Source: Neorhizobium sp. JUb45
GTDB lineage: Bacteria; Pseudomonadota; Alphaproteobacteria; Rhizobiales; Rhizobiaceae
DNA: 64,000 nt
Assembly: GCF_004343585.1 (NCBI RefSeq)
Contig: NZ_SLYW01000007.1
Location: forward strand, 161,102 to 225,101
Reading direction: 5' to 3'
Both the position numbers and the translations under genes were made by a program. Shown here one piece after another: positions 34,721 through 42,800 of the stretch. The stretch's first letter is position 1. The number at the start of each line of letters is the position of its first letter. Below the pieces are notes generated by a model. The model saw nothing but the letters and a program-made list of their open reading frames with translations, made no database searches and was not told the DNA's origin.

Positions 34721-36351
34721 CAGACAATACACTGCTGAGCGTTCGCGGTCTCTCGCTCGAAGTCGCCCACACAGGCCTCGAAGTGGTCAAAGGCATTTCC
34801 TTCGACATCGCGGCGGGCGAAATTTTCGGGATCGTCGGCGAAAGCGGCTCTGGCAAGACGCTGGCCACCCGCGCCCTGATTTCGCTTCTGCCGCCCGCCA
34901 TCAAGGTCACCGGCGGAGCGGTCAGTTACAAGGGGCAGGATGTCCTCAAGATGAAGGACAGGGACTTGCGCCGCCTGCGCGGAGCCGAGGTCGGGGTGGT
35001 CTTTCAGGAGCCGATGACCTCGCTCAACCCATCGATGACGATCGGCCGGCAGTTGGAGGAAGGACTGATCCTCCACACGAAATTTTCGCCCGAGGAGCGT
35101 CGCGCCCGTATTCTCGACATGCTCAAACGTGTCGGCATCCGCGAGCCGGAAGGCGCGCTTGCCGCCTATCCGCACGAGTTTTCCGGCGGCATGCGCCAGC
35201 GTATCATGCTGGCTTCCGTCATGCTTTTGAAGCCGGCGCTGCTGATTGCCGACGAACCGACCACCGCGCTTGATGCCGTCATCCAGCGCGATGTCATGGA
35301 ACTGATGGTGGAGCTGACGCGCGCCGAAGGCACAGCCGTGCTGCTGATCAGCCACGACCTGCCGATGGTGGCACGTTATACCAGCCGCATCGTCGTGATG
35401 GAAAAAGGCGCGATCGTCGAACAGGGGCGCACCGAAGATCTGCTGGATGCCCCGCAGCACCCTTATACGAAGAAGCTGCTCTCCTCGCTGCCCTTCCGCG
35501 GTGAAGCCCGTGCGCTCGACATGTCGAAACAGCCCATGGTCTCGGCCCAGAACATCGTCGTCGATTATGCGGGCCGCAAGTCGCTGCTGAAGAAGGCCAA
35601 GCCCAAGCGCGCTTTGCACGGCGTCAGCATCGATATCCATGAAGGCGAGGTCGTTGCGCTTGTCGGCGGGTCCGGCTCGGGCAAGACGACGCTTGGCCGC
35701 ACCATCGCAGGACTGGTGAAGGAAAACGAAGGCCAGATCCGTTTCCAGGGCCGCGCGCGTGACGAGGACTGGCAGGATTACCGGATGAACTGCCAGATGG
35801 TGTTTCAGGATCCGTATTCCTCGCTCGATCCGCGCATGACCATCCTTGCGCTGGTCGAGGAAGCCCTGCGTCTCGTGCCGGATCTGGATGGCGCCGCCAA
35901 GCGCAAACGTGCCTTGGAAACGCTGGAGGAGGTCGGCCTTAACGCCGATTATGCCAGCCGTTATCCGCACGAACTGTCCGGCGGCCAGCGGCAGCGCGTG
36001 GCCATTGCCCGTGCGATCGCCCGCCGGCCGCGTTTCCTGATCGCCGACGAACCGGTATCGGCGCTCGATGTGACGGTACGCGCGCAAGTGCTCGATCTCT
36101 TTTCCGATCTGCAGAAGCGTTACGGCTTTTCCTGCCTGTTCATCAGTCACGACCTCGGCGTCGTCGAGCAGGTGGCCGATCGTGTCGTTGTCATGCAGGA
36201 CGGTCGCATCATCGAAGAGGGGGATCGCGATGCGATCTTCGACAATCCGCAACAGGATTATACCCGCCGTCTCCTCTCGGCCATCCCGGCGCTCGACCAG
36301 AACGAGCGTGGTGGCGTGACGCTCAAATGGCGTCTGGAAAAGGACATTTAA
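34717..36351 (+). CDS. Fused double ABC ATPase (DppD-DppF-like), locus B
   Basis: A 544-aa protein with two complete ABC cassettes in tandem. Cassette 1 (residues 1-260) has Walker A GESGSGKT, signature SGGMRQR and IADEPTTALD. Cassette 2 (about 270-540) has GGSGSGKTT, LSGGQRQR and IADEPVSALD. One polypeptide therefore replaces the two separate ATPases of locus A. The correct start is ATG 34717, overlapping the DppC-like stop; a longer open frame from 33856 runs through the permease gene in another frame and is spurious. Confidence 0.94.
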   Translation: MTDNTLLSVRGLSLEVAHTGLEVVKGISFDIAAGEIFGIVGESGSGKTLATRALISLLPPAIKVTGGAVSYKGQDVLKMKDRDLRRLRGAEVGVVFQEPMTSLNPSMTIGRQLEEGLILHTKFSPEERRARILDMLKRVGIREPEGALAAYPHEFSGGMRQRIMLASVMLLKPALLIADEPTTALDAVIQRDVMELMVELTRAEGTAVLLISHDLPMVARYTSRIVVMEKGAIVEQGRTEDLLDAPQHPYTKKLLSSLPFRGEARALDMSKQPMVSAQNIVVDYAGRKSLLKKAKPKRALHGVSIDIHEGEVVALVGGSGSGKTTLGRTIAGLVKENEGQIRFQGRARDEDWQDYRMNCQMVFQDPYSSLDPRMTILALVEEALRLVPDLDGAAKRKRALETLEEVGLNADYASRYPHELSGGQRQRVAIARAIARRPRFLIADEPVSALDVTVRAQVLDLFSDLQKRYGFSCLFISHDLGVVEQVADRVVVMQDGRIIEEGDRDAIFDNPQQDYTRRLLSAIPALDQNERGGVTLKWRLEKDI

Positions 36352-36355
36352 CAGG

Positions 36356-37207
36356 ATGAACACGATGAGCATTTCCGAGCAACTGTACGCGATCTGCGAT
36401 GCACAGCCCTTTGTCACCCGCTTTATGGTGCGCAATCTGCTGACCGGCGAGGAAATTCGCCGCGGCGCAGATGAGGAGACCCCCTCCGGCAGCACGCGCA
36501 AGACGTCGATCATGATGGCTGCACTCAAGGCGGCTCATGAAGGGCGGCTTAATCTGGACGAGCCGGTCACCTATGAGGAGCGGTTGTCCAAGGAAGTCGC
36601 CAGCGGCATGTTCCGCTACATGACGCCGGGCATCGTCATTTCGCTGCGCGACGCGATCACCGGCATGATGACGCTGAGCGACAATGTCTGCACGAAAATG
36701 GTGCTGGAGCGGCTGACACTGGAAGAGGTGGACGGCTACTGCAAGGCGCTTGGCATGGCCAACACCCATCACCGTTTTCTCATTCCGCCGCTTGCCCTGC
36801 CGGCCGATCATGCGCTGACGACGGTGACGACCACCTCTGCTGCCGATCAGGTGCTTCTGCTGCAGACCATTCTCGATGCGCAATCCTCCGCCGAGGCGCA
36901 GAACAAACTCGGATGCAGCGCGCAACTGTGTGCCTTTGCCATGGAAACGTTGAAGCATCAGATTCTGCGATACGGCATCCGCTCGCGCCTGCCATTCGAG
37001 GCTGTCGTTGCCAGCAAGAGCGGTCGCGGCAAGCGTGGGCGCATGGATGCGGGCATCGTCTACAACAAGGGCGCGCCGTTTTTCATCATCACCGCCTATA
37101 CCGATGATGTGCCGCAGGTCATGGCCGATGGTACGCCGGGATATACGGTTTCGCTCGAAACGATCGGCCGGCTGGCGCAGGCCTGCTGGAACGGTTTCCA
37201 GTCATAA
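36356..37207 (+). CDS. Cytosolic class A beta-lactamase-fold serine hydrolase
   Basis: A 283-aa protein of the serine beta-lactamase/PBP-like fold with the three active-site motifs: S46-x-x-K49 (STRK), S108-D-N110 and K221-S-G223. There is no signal peptide, so unlike resistance enzymes it should stay in the cytoplasm. The omega-loop Glu of class A lactamases is not evident (the region reads LIPPLALPAD). It follows the fused ATPase by 4 nt; ATG 36365 with AGGA at 8 nt is an alternative start. It is likely an amidase, esterase or peptidase acting on the imported substrate, not an antibiotic-resistance gene. Confidence 0.82.
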   Translation: MNTMSISEQLYAICDAQPFVTRFMVRNLLTGEEIRRGADEETPSGSTRKTSIMMAALKAAHEGRLNLDEPVTYEERLSKEVASGMFRYMTPGIVISLRDAITGMMTLSDNVCTKMVLERLTLEEVDGYCKALGMANTHHRFLIPPLALPADHALTTVTTTSAADQVLLLQTILDAQSSAEAQNKLGCSAQLCAFAMETLKHQILRYGIRSRLPFEAVVASKSGRGKRGRMDAGIVYNKGAPFFIITAYTDDVPQVMADGTPGYTVSLETIGRLAQACWNGFQS

Positions 37208-37237
37208 AAATCAACAATAGCAAAAGAGGGTAGAACA

Positions 37238-38782
37238 ATGAAAAAGCTTCTTCTGGCAGGCACCGCTCTGCTTGTTATGACCAGTATTTCTGCTGCGCGC
37301 GACATCACCATCGCGCAGAGTTCCGACCTGCGCAGCGCCAATCCCGGAGTGAACCGCGACGGCAATACCGATGGCGTCATCCTGCACATCGTTGAAGGTC
37401 TGGTCGGCTACAACAACAGCGGTGAGGTGAAACCGCTTCTGGCCGCAAGTTTCGAAACCTCTGCCGATGGCCTGACCTATACGTTCAAGCTGCGCACGGA
37501 TGTGAAATTCCACAACGGCAAGACTTTGACGGCTGATGACGTCGTCTGGAACTGGACGCGTTATCTCAAGCCTGAGACCAAATGGACCTGCCTCAACGAT
37601 TTCGCCAAGGGCGGCGCTGCACCGGTATCGGAGGTGAAGGCTGTCGATGCGTCAACGGTTTCTATTACACTGGAAAAGCCCTCCGCCGTTTTCCTTGGCC
37701 TGATGTCGCGGCCTGAATGCGGTTATACCGGCATGATCTCGCCGGACTCGATTGCCGCCGATGGCAGCTTCGTCAAGCCGATCGGCACCGGCCCGTTCCA
37801 GTGGGACGAATGGAAGAAGGGCGAATATATCCACCTCGCAAAATTCGCTGATTACGTTTCTCCGCAAAACGATGGCAAGCCGGATGGCATGGTCGGTTCG
37901 AAACGGCCGCTGGCCGACGGCATCAAGTTCATGGTCATCCCGGATGCCTCGACCGTGAAGGCCGGTCTCGAATCCGGCGTGCTCGATACGGCCGAAATCT
38001 CGCCGGATCTGATCCCCGAATTCAAGTCGAACGACAAGACGCAGCTGATCGTGTCGCGCAACAACGGCAAGAACCTCTTCTACATCCAGACGCGCGACAA
38101 GTTGCTCAGCAATCCGGGCGTCCGTCGCGCCATGGCTATGGCGCTTGATCTCGATGAACTGGTCGCTGCCGCATCCAACGGCACCGGCGAGGCGAATGGC
38201 TCGATGGTTTCGCAGGACAGTGTCTATTTCAACGACACCCAGAAGACGCGCCTGCCTTACGATATCGAAGCGGCCAAGAAGGAACTGGCGGCTGCCGGTT
38301 ATAAGGGCGAGCCGATCTCGATCATCGCCAACAAGCGCGGCAACGTGCCGAGCTTCCCGGCTGCCGTCATGGCGCAGGCGATGATGCAGCAGGCGGGCCT
38401 TAACGTGCAGATCGAAGTGCTGGATTATGCCACGCAGGTCGATCGCCGTCGCTTCGGCAATTATCAGGTGATCTCGCAGTCGGTCGCGCCGCGTCTCGAT
38501 CCGGCCCTGATGTATGCTTTCTATGTCGGCAACAAGGACAAGAACGCCTCGCTGATGTGGGACGATCCGAAGGCCGTCGAGCTGATGAATGCCGCTTACG
38601 CGGAGGCCGATCAGGAAAAGCGCCAGAAGATCTTTGACGAGTTTCACGAACTGATGCTGAAGGAAATGCCGGGCATCTTCCTTTACGACATGGTCGATGT
38701 CTGGGGCGCGACGAAGAAGCTGAAAGGCCAGCCTGTCTGGCAGTCCAACGCCCGTCTTTGGGAAGTTTCGGTCGACAACTGA
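37238..38782 (+). CDS. Periplasmic substrate-binding protein, SBP_bac_5 family, locus B
   Basis: A 514-aa exported binding protein with signal peptide MKKLLLAGTALLVMTSISAA. The mature part has the DppA-type blocks ANPGVNRDGNTDGVILHIVE, VKFHNGKTLTADDVVWNWTR and IGTGPFQWDEW. It delivers the substrate to the locus B permeases. It begins 30 nt after the hydrolase gene and is followed by a GC-rich hairpin. Confidence 0.92.
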   Translation: MKKLLLAGTALLVMTSISAARDITIAQSSDLRSANPGVNRDGNTDGVILHIVEGLVGYNNSGEVKPLLAASFETSADGLTYTFKLRTDVKFHNGKTLTADDVVWNWTRYLKPETKWTCLNDFAKGGAAPVSEVKAVDASTVSITLEKPSAVFLGLMSRPECGYTGMISPDSIAADGSFVKPIGTGPFQWDEWKKGEYIHLAKFADYVSPQNDGKPDGMVGSKRPLADGIKFMVIPDASTVKAGLESGVLDTAEISPDLIPEFKSNDKTQLIVSRNNGKNLFYIQTRDKLLSNPGVRRAMAMALDLDELVAAASNGTGEANGSMVSQDSVYFNDTQKTRLPYDIEAAKKELAAAGYKGEPISIIANKRGNVPSFPAAVMAQAMMQQAGLNVQIEVLDYATQVDRRRFGNYQVISQSVAPRLDPALMYAFYVGNKDKNASLMWDDPKAVELMNAAYAEADQEKRQKIFDEFHELMLKEMPGIFLYDMVDVWGATKKLKGQPVWQSNARLWEVSVDN

Positions 38783-38791
38783 TCGCTTTTA

Positions 38792-38818
38792 CCGCGCCGG
38801 CGGTGAATGCCGGCGCGG
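38792..38818 (+). repeat. Perfect 10-bp hairpin after the locus B binding-protein gene
   Basis: CCGCGCCGGC (38792-38801) pairs with GCCGGCGCGG (38809-38818) around a 7-nt loop, 9 nt after the stop codon. There is no T-run. It is likely a 3' stabiliser of the binding-protein message, parallel to the hairpins in locus A. Confidence 0.7.
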
Positions 38819-38912
38819 CACACAAACCCAAATCGATATCTGATCCGGCCGTTTGACTGCCGGCAGGAAAAACGCGCCTTGAAACGGGCGCAAACAGACC
38901 GCGAGGACGCCC

Positions 38913-40367
38913 ATGAACCGCGACGCCGTGACCTCGATCGCCGAGGCGATCGAGAAGATGAAACCGCAATTTACCAGCCTCAGCGACAGTATCTGGGATT
39001 TCGCCGAACTGAAATTCGACGAAAAACAATCCTCCGGTCTTCTGGCGGAAACTCTGGAGGCCAACGGTTTTGCTGTAACGCGTGGCGTTGCCGGCATGGA
39101 GACCGCCTTCATCGGCGAATTCGGCCAAGGCCAGCCGGTGATCGCCATTCTCGGCGAGTTCGATGCGCTGGCCGGCATGAGCCAGGCAGCCGGCATTGCC
39201 GAACATCGGCCGCTTGCCTCCGGTGGCACCGGCCATGGCTGCGGCCATAATCTTCTGGGCGTCGGCTCGCTGATGGCGGCCATCGCCCTTGCCCGCCACC
39301 TGAAGGATAACAGCATTGCCGGCACCGTGCGTTATTACGGCTGCCCCGGCGAAGAGGGCGGCTCCGGCAAGACATTCATGGTGCGCGCTGGCCTGTTCGA
39401 TGATGTCGATACGGCACTGACCTGGCATCCCGCCCCGTTCAACGGCGTACGCTCCACCAACAATCTTGCGGTTCTCGAATATTTCTACCGCTTCAAGGGT
39501 GTTGCCGCCCATGCGTCGAACGCGGCCCATCTCGGGCGCTCGGCACTCGACGCGGTGGAACTGATGAATGTTGGCGTCAATTTTCTGCGCGAGCACATGC
39601 CGCAGGATTGCCGCGTCCATTACGCGATTACCGATACCGGTGGACGCGCCGCCAATGTCGTGCAGGCCCAGGCGGAAGTGGTCTATCTGATCCGGGCGCC
39701 TGAAATGCCGCAGGCACTGGATCTCGTCAAACGCGTCGACAAGGTGGCACGCGGCGCCGCGATGATGACCGAAACGGACGTGGAGATCGTCTTCGACACC
39801 GCTTCCACCAATCTTTTGCCCAACATCACGCTCGAAACCGCGATGCATGAAAACATGGTAGCGCTGGGACCAATCGCTTTCGATGAGGCTGATCTCGATT
39901 TTGCCAAATCGATCCAGGACACGTTTACCGAAGAAGCGATCAAAAGCAGCATCCGGCTTTACCAGATCAAGGGCGACGTCTTTTCCAATGCCAGGGTCGA
40001 TGGCGCGACGCCGCTGCATCTGGGCCTGCGCGAGTTCGAGGGCCATTCGCATTTTCGTGCCGGCTCGACGGATGTCGGCGATGTCAGCTGGGTGACGCCG
40101 ACGGCGCAATGCTGGACGCCGACCTGGGCGATCGGCACCAACCCGCATACGTGGCAGGTGGTGGCACAGGGCAAAAGCGCCGGCGCTCACAAGGCCATGG
40201 CGCATGCCGCCAAGGCGATTGCCACGACAGGCCTTTCGCTGATGACTTCCCCGGAGCTTCTGGCGGCAGCCAAGGCGGAATGGGCGGAAAAGACGGATGG
40301 ACAGGCCTATATATGTCCAATTCCAGCGGAAATTTCGCCGGCGGTTCATTCCCCGAAGGTCAAATGA
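38913..40367 (+). CDS. M20 family amidohydrolase, AbgB-like
   Basis: A 484-aa M20D amidohydrolase resembling the p-aminobenzoyl-glutamate hydrolase subunit AbgB. Metal-binding blocks are GTGHGCGHN (about residues 108-116), the GCPGEEGGSGK block with the catalytic Glu pair, TWHP, and a C-terminal HTWQ. The dimerisation domain (about 190-300) is present. It should cleave an N-acyl or peptide-like amide after import. It is the last gene of locus B, and its stop lies 6 nt from the convergent fecR gene. Confidence 0.88.
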   Translation: MNRDAVTSIAEAIEKMKPQFTSLSDSIWDFAELKFDEKQSSGLLAETLEANGFAVTRGVAGMETAFIGEFGQGQPVIAILGEFDALAGMSQAAGIAEHRPLASGGTGHGCGHNLLGVGSLMAAIALARHLKDNSIAGTVRYYGCPGEEGGSGKTFMVRAGLFDDVDTALTWHPAPFNGVRSTNNLAVLEYFYRFKGVAAHASNAAHLGRSALDAVELMNVGVNFLREHMPQDCRVHYAITDTGGRAANVVQAQAEVVYLIRAPEMPQALDLVKRVDKVARGAAMMTETDVEIVFDTASTNLLPNITLETAMHENMVALGPIAFDEADLDFAKSIQDTFTEEAIKSSIRLYQIKGDVFSNARVDGATPLHLGLREFEGHSHFRAGSTDVGDVSWVTPTAQCWTPTWAIGTNPHTWQVVAQGKSAGAHKAMAHAAKAIATTGLSLMTSPELLAAAKAEWAEKTDGQAYICPIPAEISPAVHSPKVK

Positions 40368-40373
40368 GATGCC

Positions 40374-41312
40374 CTAACGGCGCTCGGAGACGACGGTGAG
40401 CAGCGGTGTGTAGCTCGTCAGCGTGATGGGCAGCCCCTGTTCGAGCGTGCGGTCTATGCGGCTGATATCGTTGACGTCGATGATCGCCGTCACGCGTCGG
40501 TTGGCAAGTGTCGGATCCAGCACCATGAGGCGTCCCGAACGCCAGCGATTGAGTTCCGCGATAACCTCGCCGAGCGGGCGGGACAGAAAAACGAGCTGGC
40601 GGCTGCGCCAGCCGAGGCGCCCTTCCGTCTCTTCCCTGACGACCTTGCCGAGCCTGCCGTTTTCGTAGTCGACGGCATCGCCTTCATGCAGTTCCAGCCG
40701 CTGGCCGGCGGCCTCGACGCGGACATCGTGCTCGGTGACGGCGACGCTCAGCCGTTCTGGCGCGATGGAAACGGAATAGGCTGTGCCAAGCGCGGTTGCC
40801 TCCAGCGAGCCGGCTTCCACGACGAAAGGCCGCCCGGCGTCCGGTGTCACCGTAAAATAGGCTTCGCCGGCATGCAGGATGACATGGCGTTCGGATGGGC
40901 GGAAATCCAGCGATATGGCACTTCCGGCCGACAGTTCCGCGGTTGAGCCGTCGGGCAGTGATACGGTGCGAATTTCACCCTTTCCGGTCGAAAAATCGGG
41001 CCGCCTGCCACCCGAGGTCCAGGCCGTGCCGATACCGGCCAGCAACAGAACCCCGCCGGCCGTTTTTATGAATGTACGGCGATTGCCTCCGGCGTTGGCC
41101 CGCCGTGGTTCCGCTGCCGCCTGTCCCCACAGGCTTTCTATCCGGGCATAGGCCATGGCGTGGCGCTCGTCCGCTTGCAGCCACTGGCGAAAACGGGCGT
41201 AATCCGATTGCGGGGTGGCCGGATCGAGCAGATGTGCAAACCAGGTCGCGGCCTCGTGCGCCACGCTGTCGCTGACACCGTCCGGCATTTCCGTCTGCGT
41301 GCTGTTGCCCAT
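40374..41312 (-). CDS. FecR-family anti-sigma / sigma-regulator membrane protein
   Basis: A 312-aa FecR protein. The N-terminal cytoplasmic DUF4880 domain (about residues 18-65, ATWFAHLLDP to RIESLWGQA) is followed by an RRTFIKTAGG twin-arginine-like stretch (79-88) and one membrane helix (about 86-99), then the periplasmic FecR domain (VSLPDGSTAEL, LGTAYSVSI). ATG 41312 is chosen for its GGAGG ribosome-binding site. It is downstream of, and presumably co-transcribed with, the ECF sigma gene. No TonB receptor follows: the next gene is convergent. Confidence 0.9.
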   Translation of the reverse strand: MGNSTQTEMPDGVSDSVAHEAATWFAHLLDPATPQSDYARFRQWLQADERHAMAYARIESLWGQAAAEPRRANAGGNRRTFIKTAGGVLLLAGIGTAWTSGGRRPDFSTGKGEIRTVSLPDGSTAELSAGSAISLDFRPSERHVILHAGEAYFTVTPDAGRPFVVEAGSLEATALGTAYSVSIAPERLSVAVTEHDVRVEAAGQRLELHEGDAVDYENGRLGKVVREETEGRLGWRSRQLVFLSRPLGEVIAELNRWRSGRLMVLDPTLANRRVTAIIDVNDISRIDRTLEQGLPITLTSYTPLLTVVSERR

Positions 41313-41399
41313 TGCGCCTCCGTGCGTCACCCGCCGCAGCCATCCATGCCTGTAATACGATCAGCGATGCCAAAAACCTTGGTCGCTATCCGATCTTTG

Positions 41400-41915
41400 T
41401 CATTCCTGATCCGGATGGCAGGAAGAATCCAGCTTTTCGAGGGCGGTCACCATATGGCTGAACACGGTTTTAGGTGAAATCCCAAGCGCCTTGCCGATTT
41501 CGACATAGGTCAGGCCATCGATACGAGCCATGGTGAAAACCTGACGCGCGCGTGGGGGGAGAGCTTCGATGGCTGCAGACAGCGCCTGCACTTTCTGTCG
41601 CGCTATTGCCGTATCTTCAGGCGTCGGCACCGTATCGGCGACAAACTCCAGATGCTCGATCCCGTGCACGAATGGTGCGATCCGTTCTCGGCGCTGGAAG
41701 TCGATGGCGAGGTTGCGGCCGGTGCGCAGGACGTAATTCTGCAGATGCCCCGGATCGATGGATACCGCGCGCCGTTCCCATAGCCGCAGGAACGTATCCT
41801 GTGCCAGATCTTCCGCGGTCGCGTGCGAATGCACCAGCCGCGAAATGGTGGAGAGCAGGCGCTTGCGCAGACTTAGAAAAGTGCCAAGCAGGTCCGGTGT
41901 AAGGGCCGATTGCAT
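41400..41915 (-). CDS. ECF sigma factor, FecI-like
   Basis: A 171-aa RNA polymerase sigma factor with region 2 (residues about 10-80, HATAEDLAQDTFLRLWERR) and region 4 (about 115-165, LPPRARQVFTMARIDGLTY, then EIGKALGISPKTVFSHMV). It groups with FecI-type iron-starvation sigma factors, in line with the adjoining fecR gene 87 nt downstream. ATG 41915 (MQSALTPDLLG) is preferred to the longer frame. The receptor and iron source it controls are not encoded nearby. Confidence 0.9.
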   Translation of the reverse strand: MQSALTPDLLGTFLSLRKRLLSTISRLVHSHATAEDLAQDTFLRLWERRAVSIDPGHLQNYVLRTGRNLAIDFQRRERIAPFVHGIEHLEFVADTVPTPEDTAIARQKVQALSAAIEALPPRARQVFTMARIDGLTYVEIGKALGISPKTVFSHMVTALEKLDSSCHPDQE

Positions 41916-42038
41916 GATCGAGCGACTATCAGGCCGATTTGACCAAGGCAATCTCGCAAAATCAAAATATTACTGCTTTTGTCATGTTTTGATTTCCGTG
42001 CTGCGATCTCGTCACACCAGAAAGTCAGCGGACAGCCT

Positions 42039-42656
42039 TCAGCCCTTCACCAGCTTTTCGAGGAAGTCGCATGCGCGATCCGCACCGCCGATCGAAATCG
42101 TGTGTCCAAGTCCGGGCTCGATCACTGTTTCTATGTCGAGACCCGCGGCAGTCAGTTCCGTCTGCGCTTTCTCTGTTTCCCATGAGGGGATGACACCGTC
42201 CGACGTGCCGTGCACGAGCAGGATTTTTGTTTCCTTTGCCGGTGTCAGTGGCTTCTCGGTTGCGAGCCTGCCGGAAAAGCCGATCACGGCTGCAACGGGC
42301 CAACGGCCACTCGCCACGGCATCGAGTGACATGATCGTTCCTTGCGAAAAACCGACCAGCACGACCCGATCAAGGCGGTCGCCAAAGCCATGTTCCTGAA
42401 CGATGCCGGAAATCACCGCATCGAAAGAGGGGCGCGCTGATGTGATGCGGGCAGGGCGGTTTTCTTCGGTCACACCGGCAACGCTGAACCATTGATAACC
42501 GGAGCCGAAATTCGATGGTTCGGGCGCATTCGGGGCAACAAAGGTGACGCCGGGCAGTCTCGGCGCCCAGCTTTTGCCGAGTGGTGCGAGGTCGGCACCG
42601 TTGGAGCCGACACCATGCAGCAGGATGACGAGGAAGGAGCTGTTTGAAACCGTCAT
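42039..42656 (-). CDS. Phospholipase/carboxylesterase family alpha/beta hydrolase
   Basis: A 205-aa small serine hydrolase of the carboxylesterase/YpfH type. HGVGSNGADL forms the oxyanion region, GFSQGT carries the nucleophile, and GTSDGVIP and GLGHTIS hold the acid and His. I start at ATG 42656 (MTVSNSSFLV), which has AAGG about 7 nt upstream; the open frame extends 37 codons further without conserved content. Substrate unknown. Confidence 0.85.
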   Translation of the reverse strand: MTVSNSSFLVILLHGVGSNGADLAPLGKSWAPRLPGVTFVAPNAPEPSNFGSGYQWFSVAGVTEENRPARITSARPSFDAVISGIVQEHGFGDRLDRVVLVGFSQGTIMSLDAVASGRWPVAAVIGFSGRLATEKPLTPAKETKILLVHGTSDGVIPSWETEKAQTELTAAGLDIETVIEPGLGHTISIGGADRACDFLEKLVKG

Positions 42657-42800
42657 GATAAAACCTTGTGTGCAGTCGAGGCGGACTACCCGCACCTTGC
42701 CTGACCAGTGGTTTACGATGAAAGGCAAGGCGCGCGATAGAGAGCGGTCAGTGACCACTCCGTTCAACGATAACGCATCATGAGGTGATCTGATCCGCGC

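Noticed and set aside
33856..36351. 831-aa open frame beginning in the permease genes and running through the fused ATPase
   Set aside because: Its first 280 or so codons lie in a wrong frame across the DppC-like permease; only the part from 34717 is the real ATPase.
34438..36528. Long minus-strand frame (696 aa) opposite the locus B ATPase, and similar ones at 2895-4271, 17551-19191 and 27511-29121
   Set aside because: They are antisense to clear genes, rich in His/Arg/Asp as expected of shadow frames in GC-rich DNA, and show no domain.
36356..37207. Antibiotic-resistance beta-lactamase
   Set aside because: It lacks a signal peptide and an evident omega-loop Glu and sits in a catabolic importer operon, so resistance is not supported.
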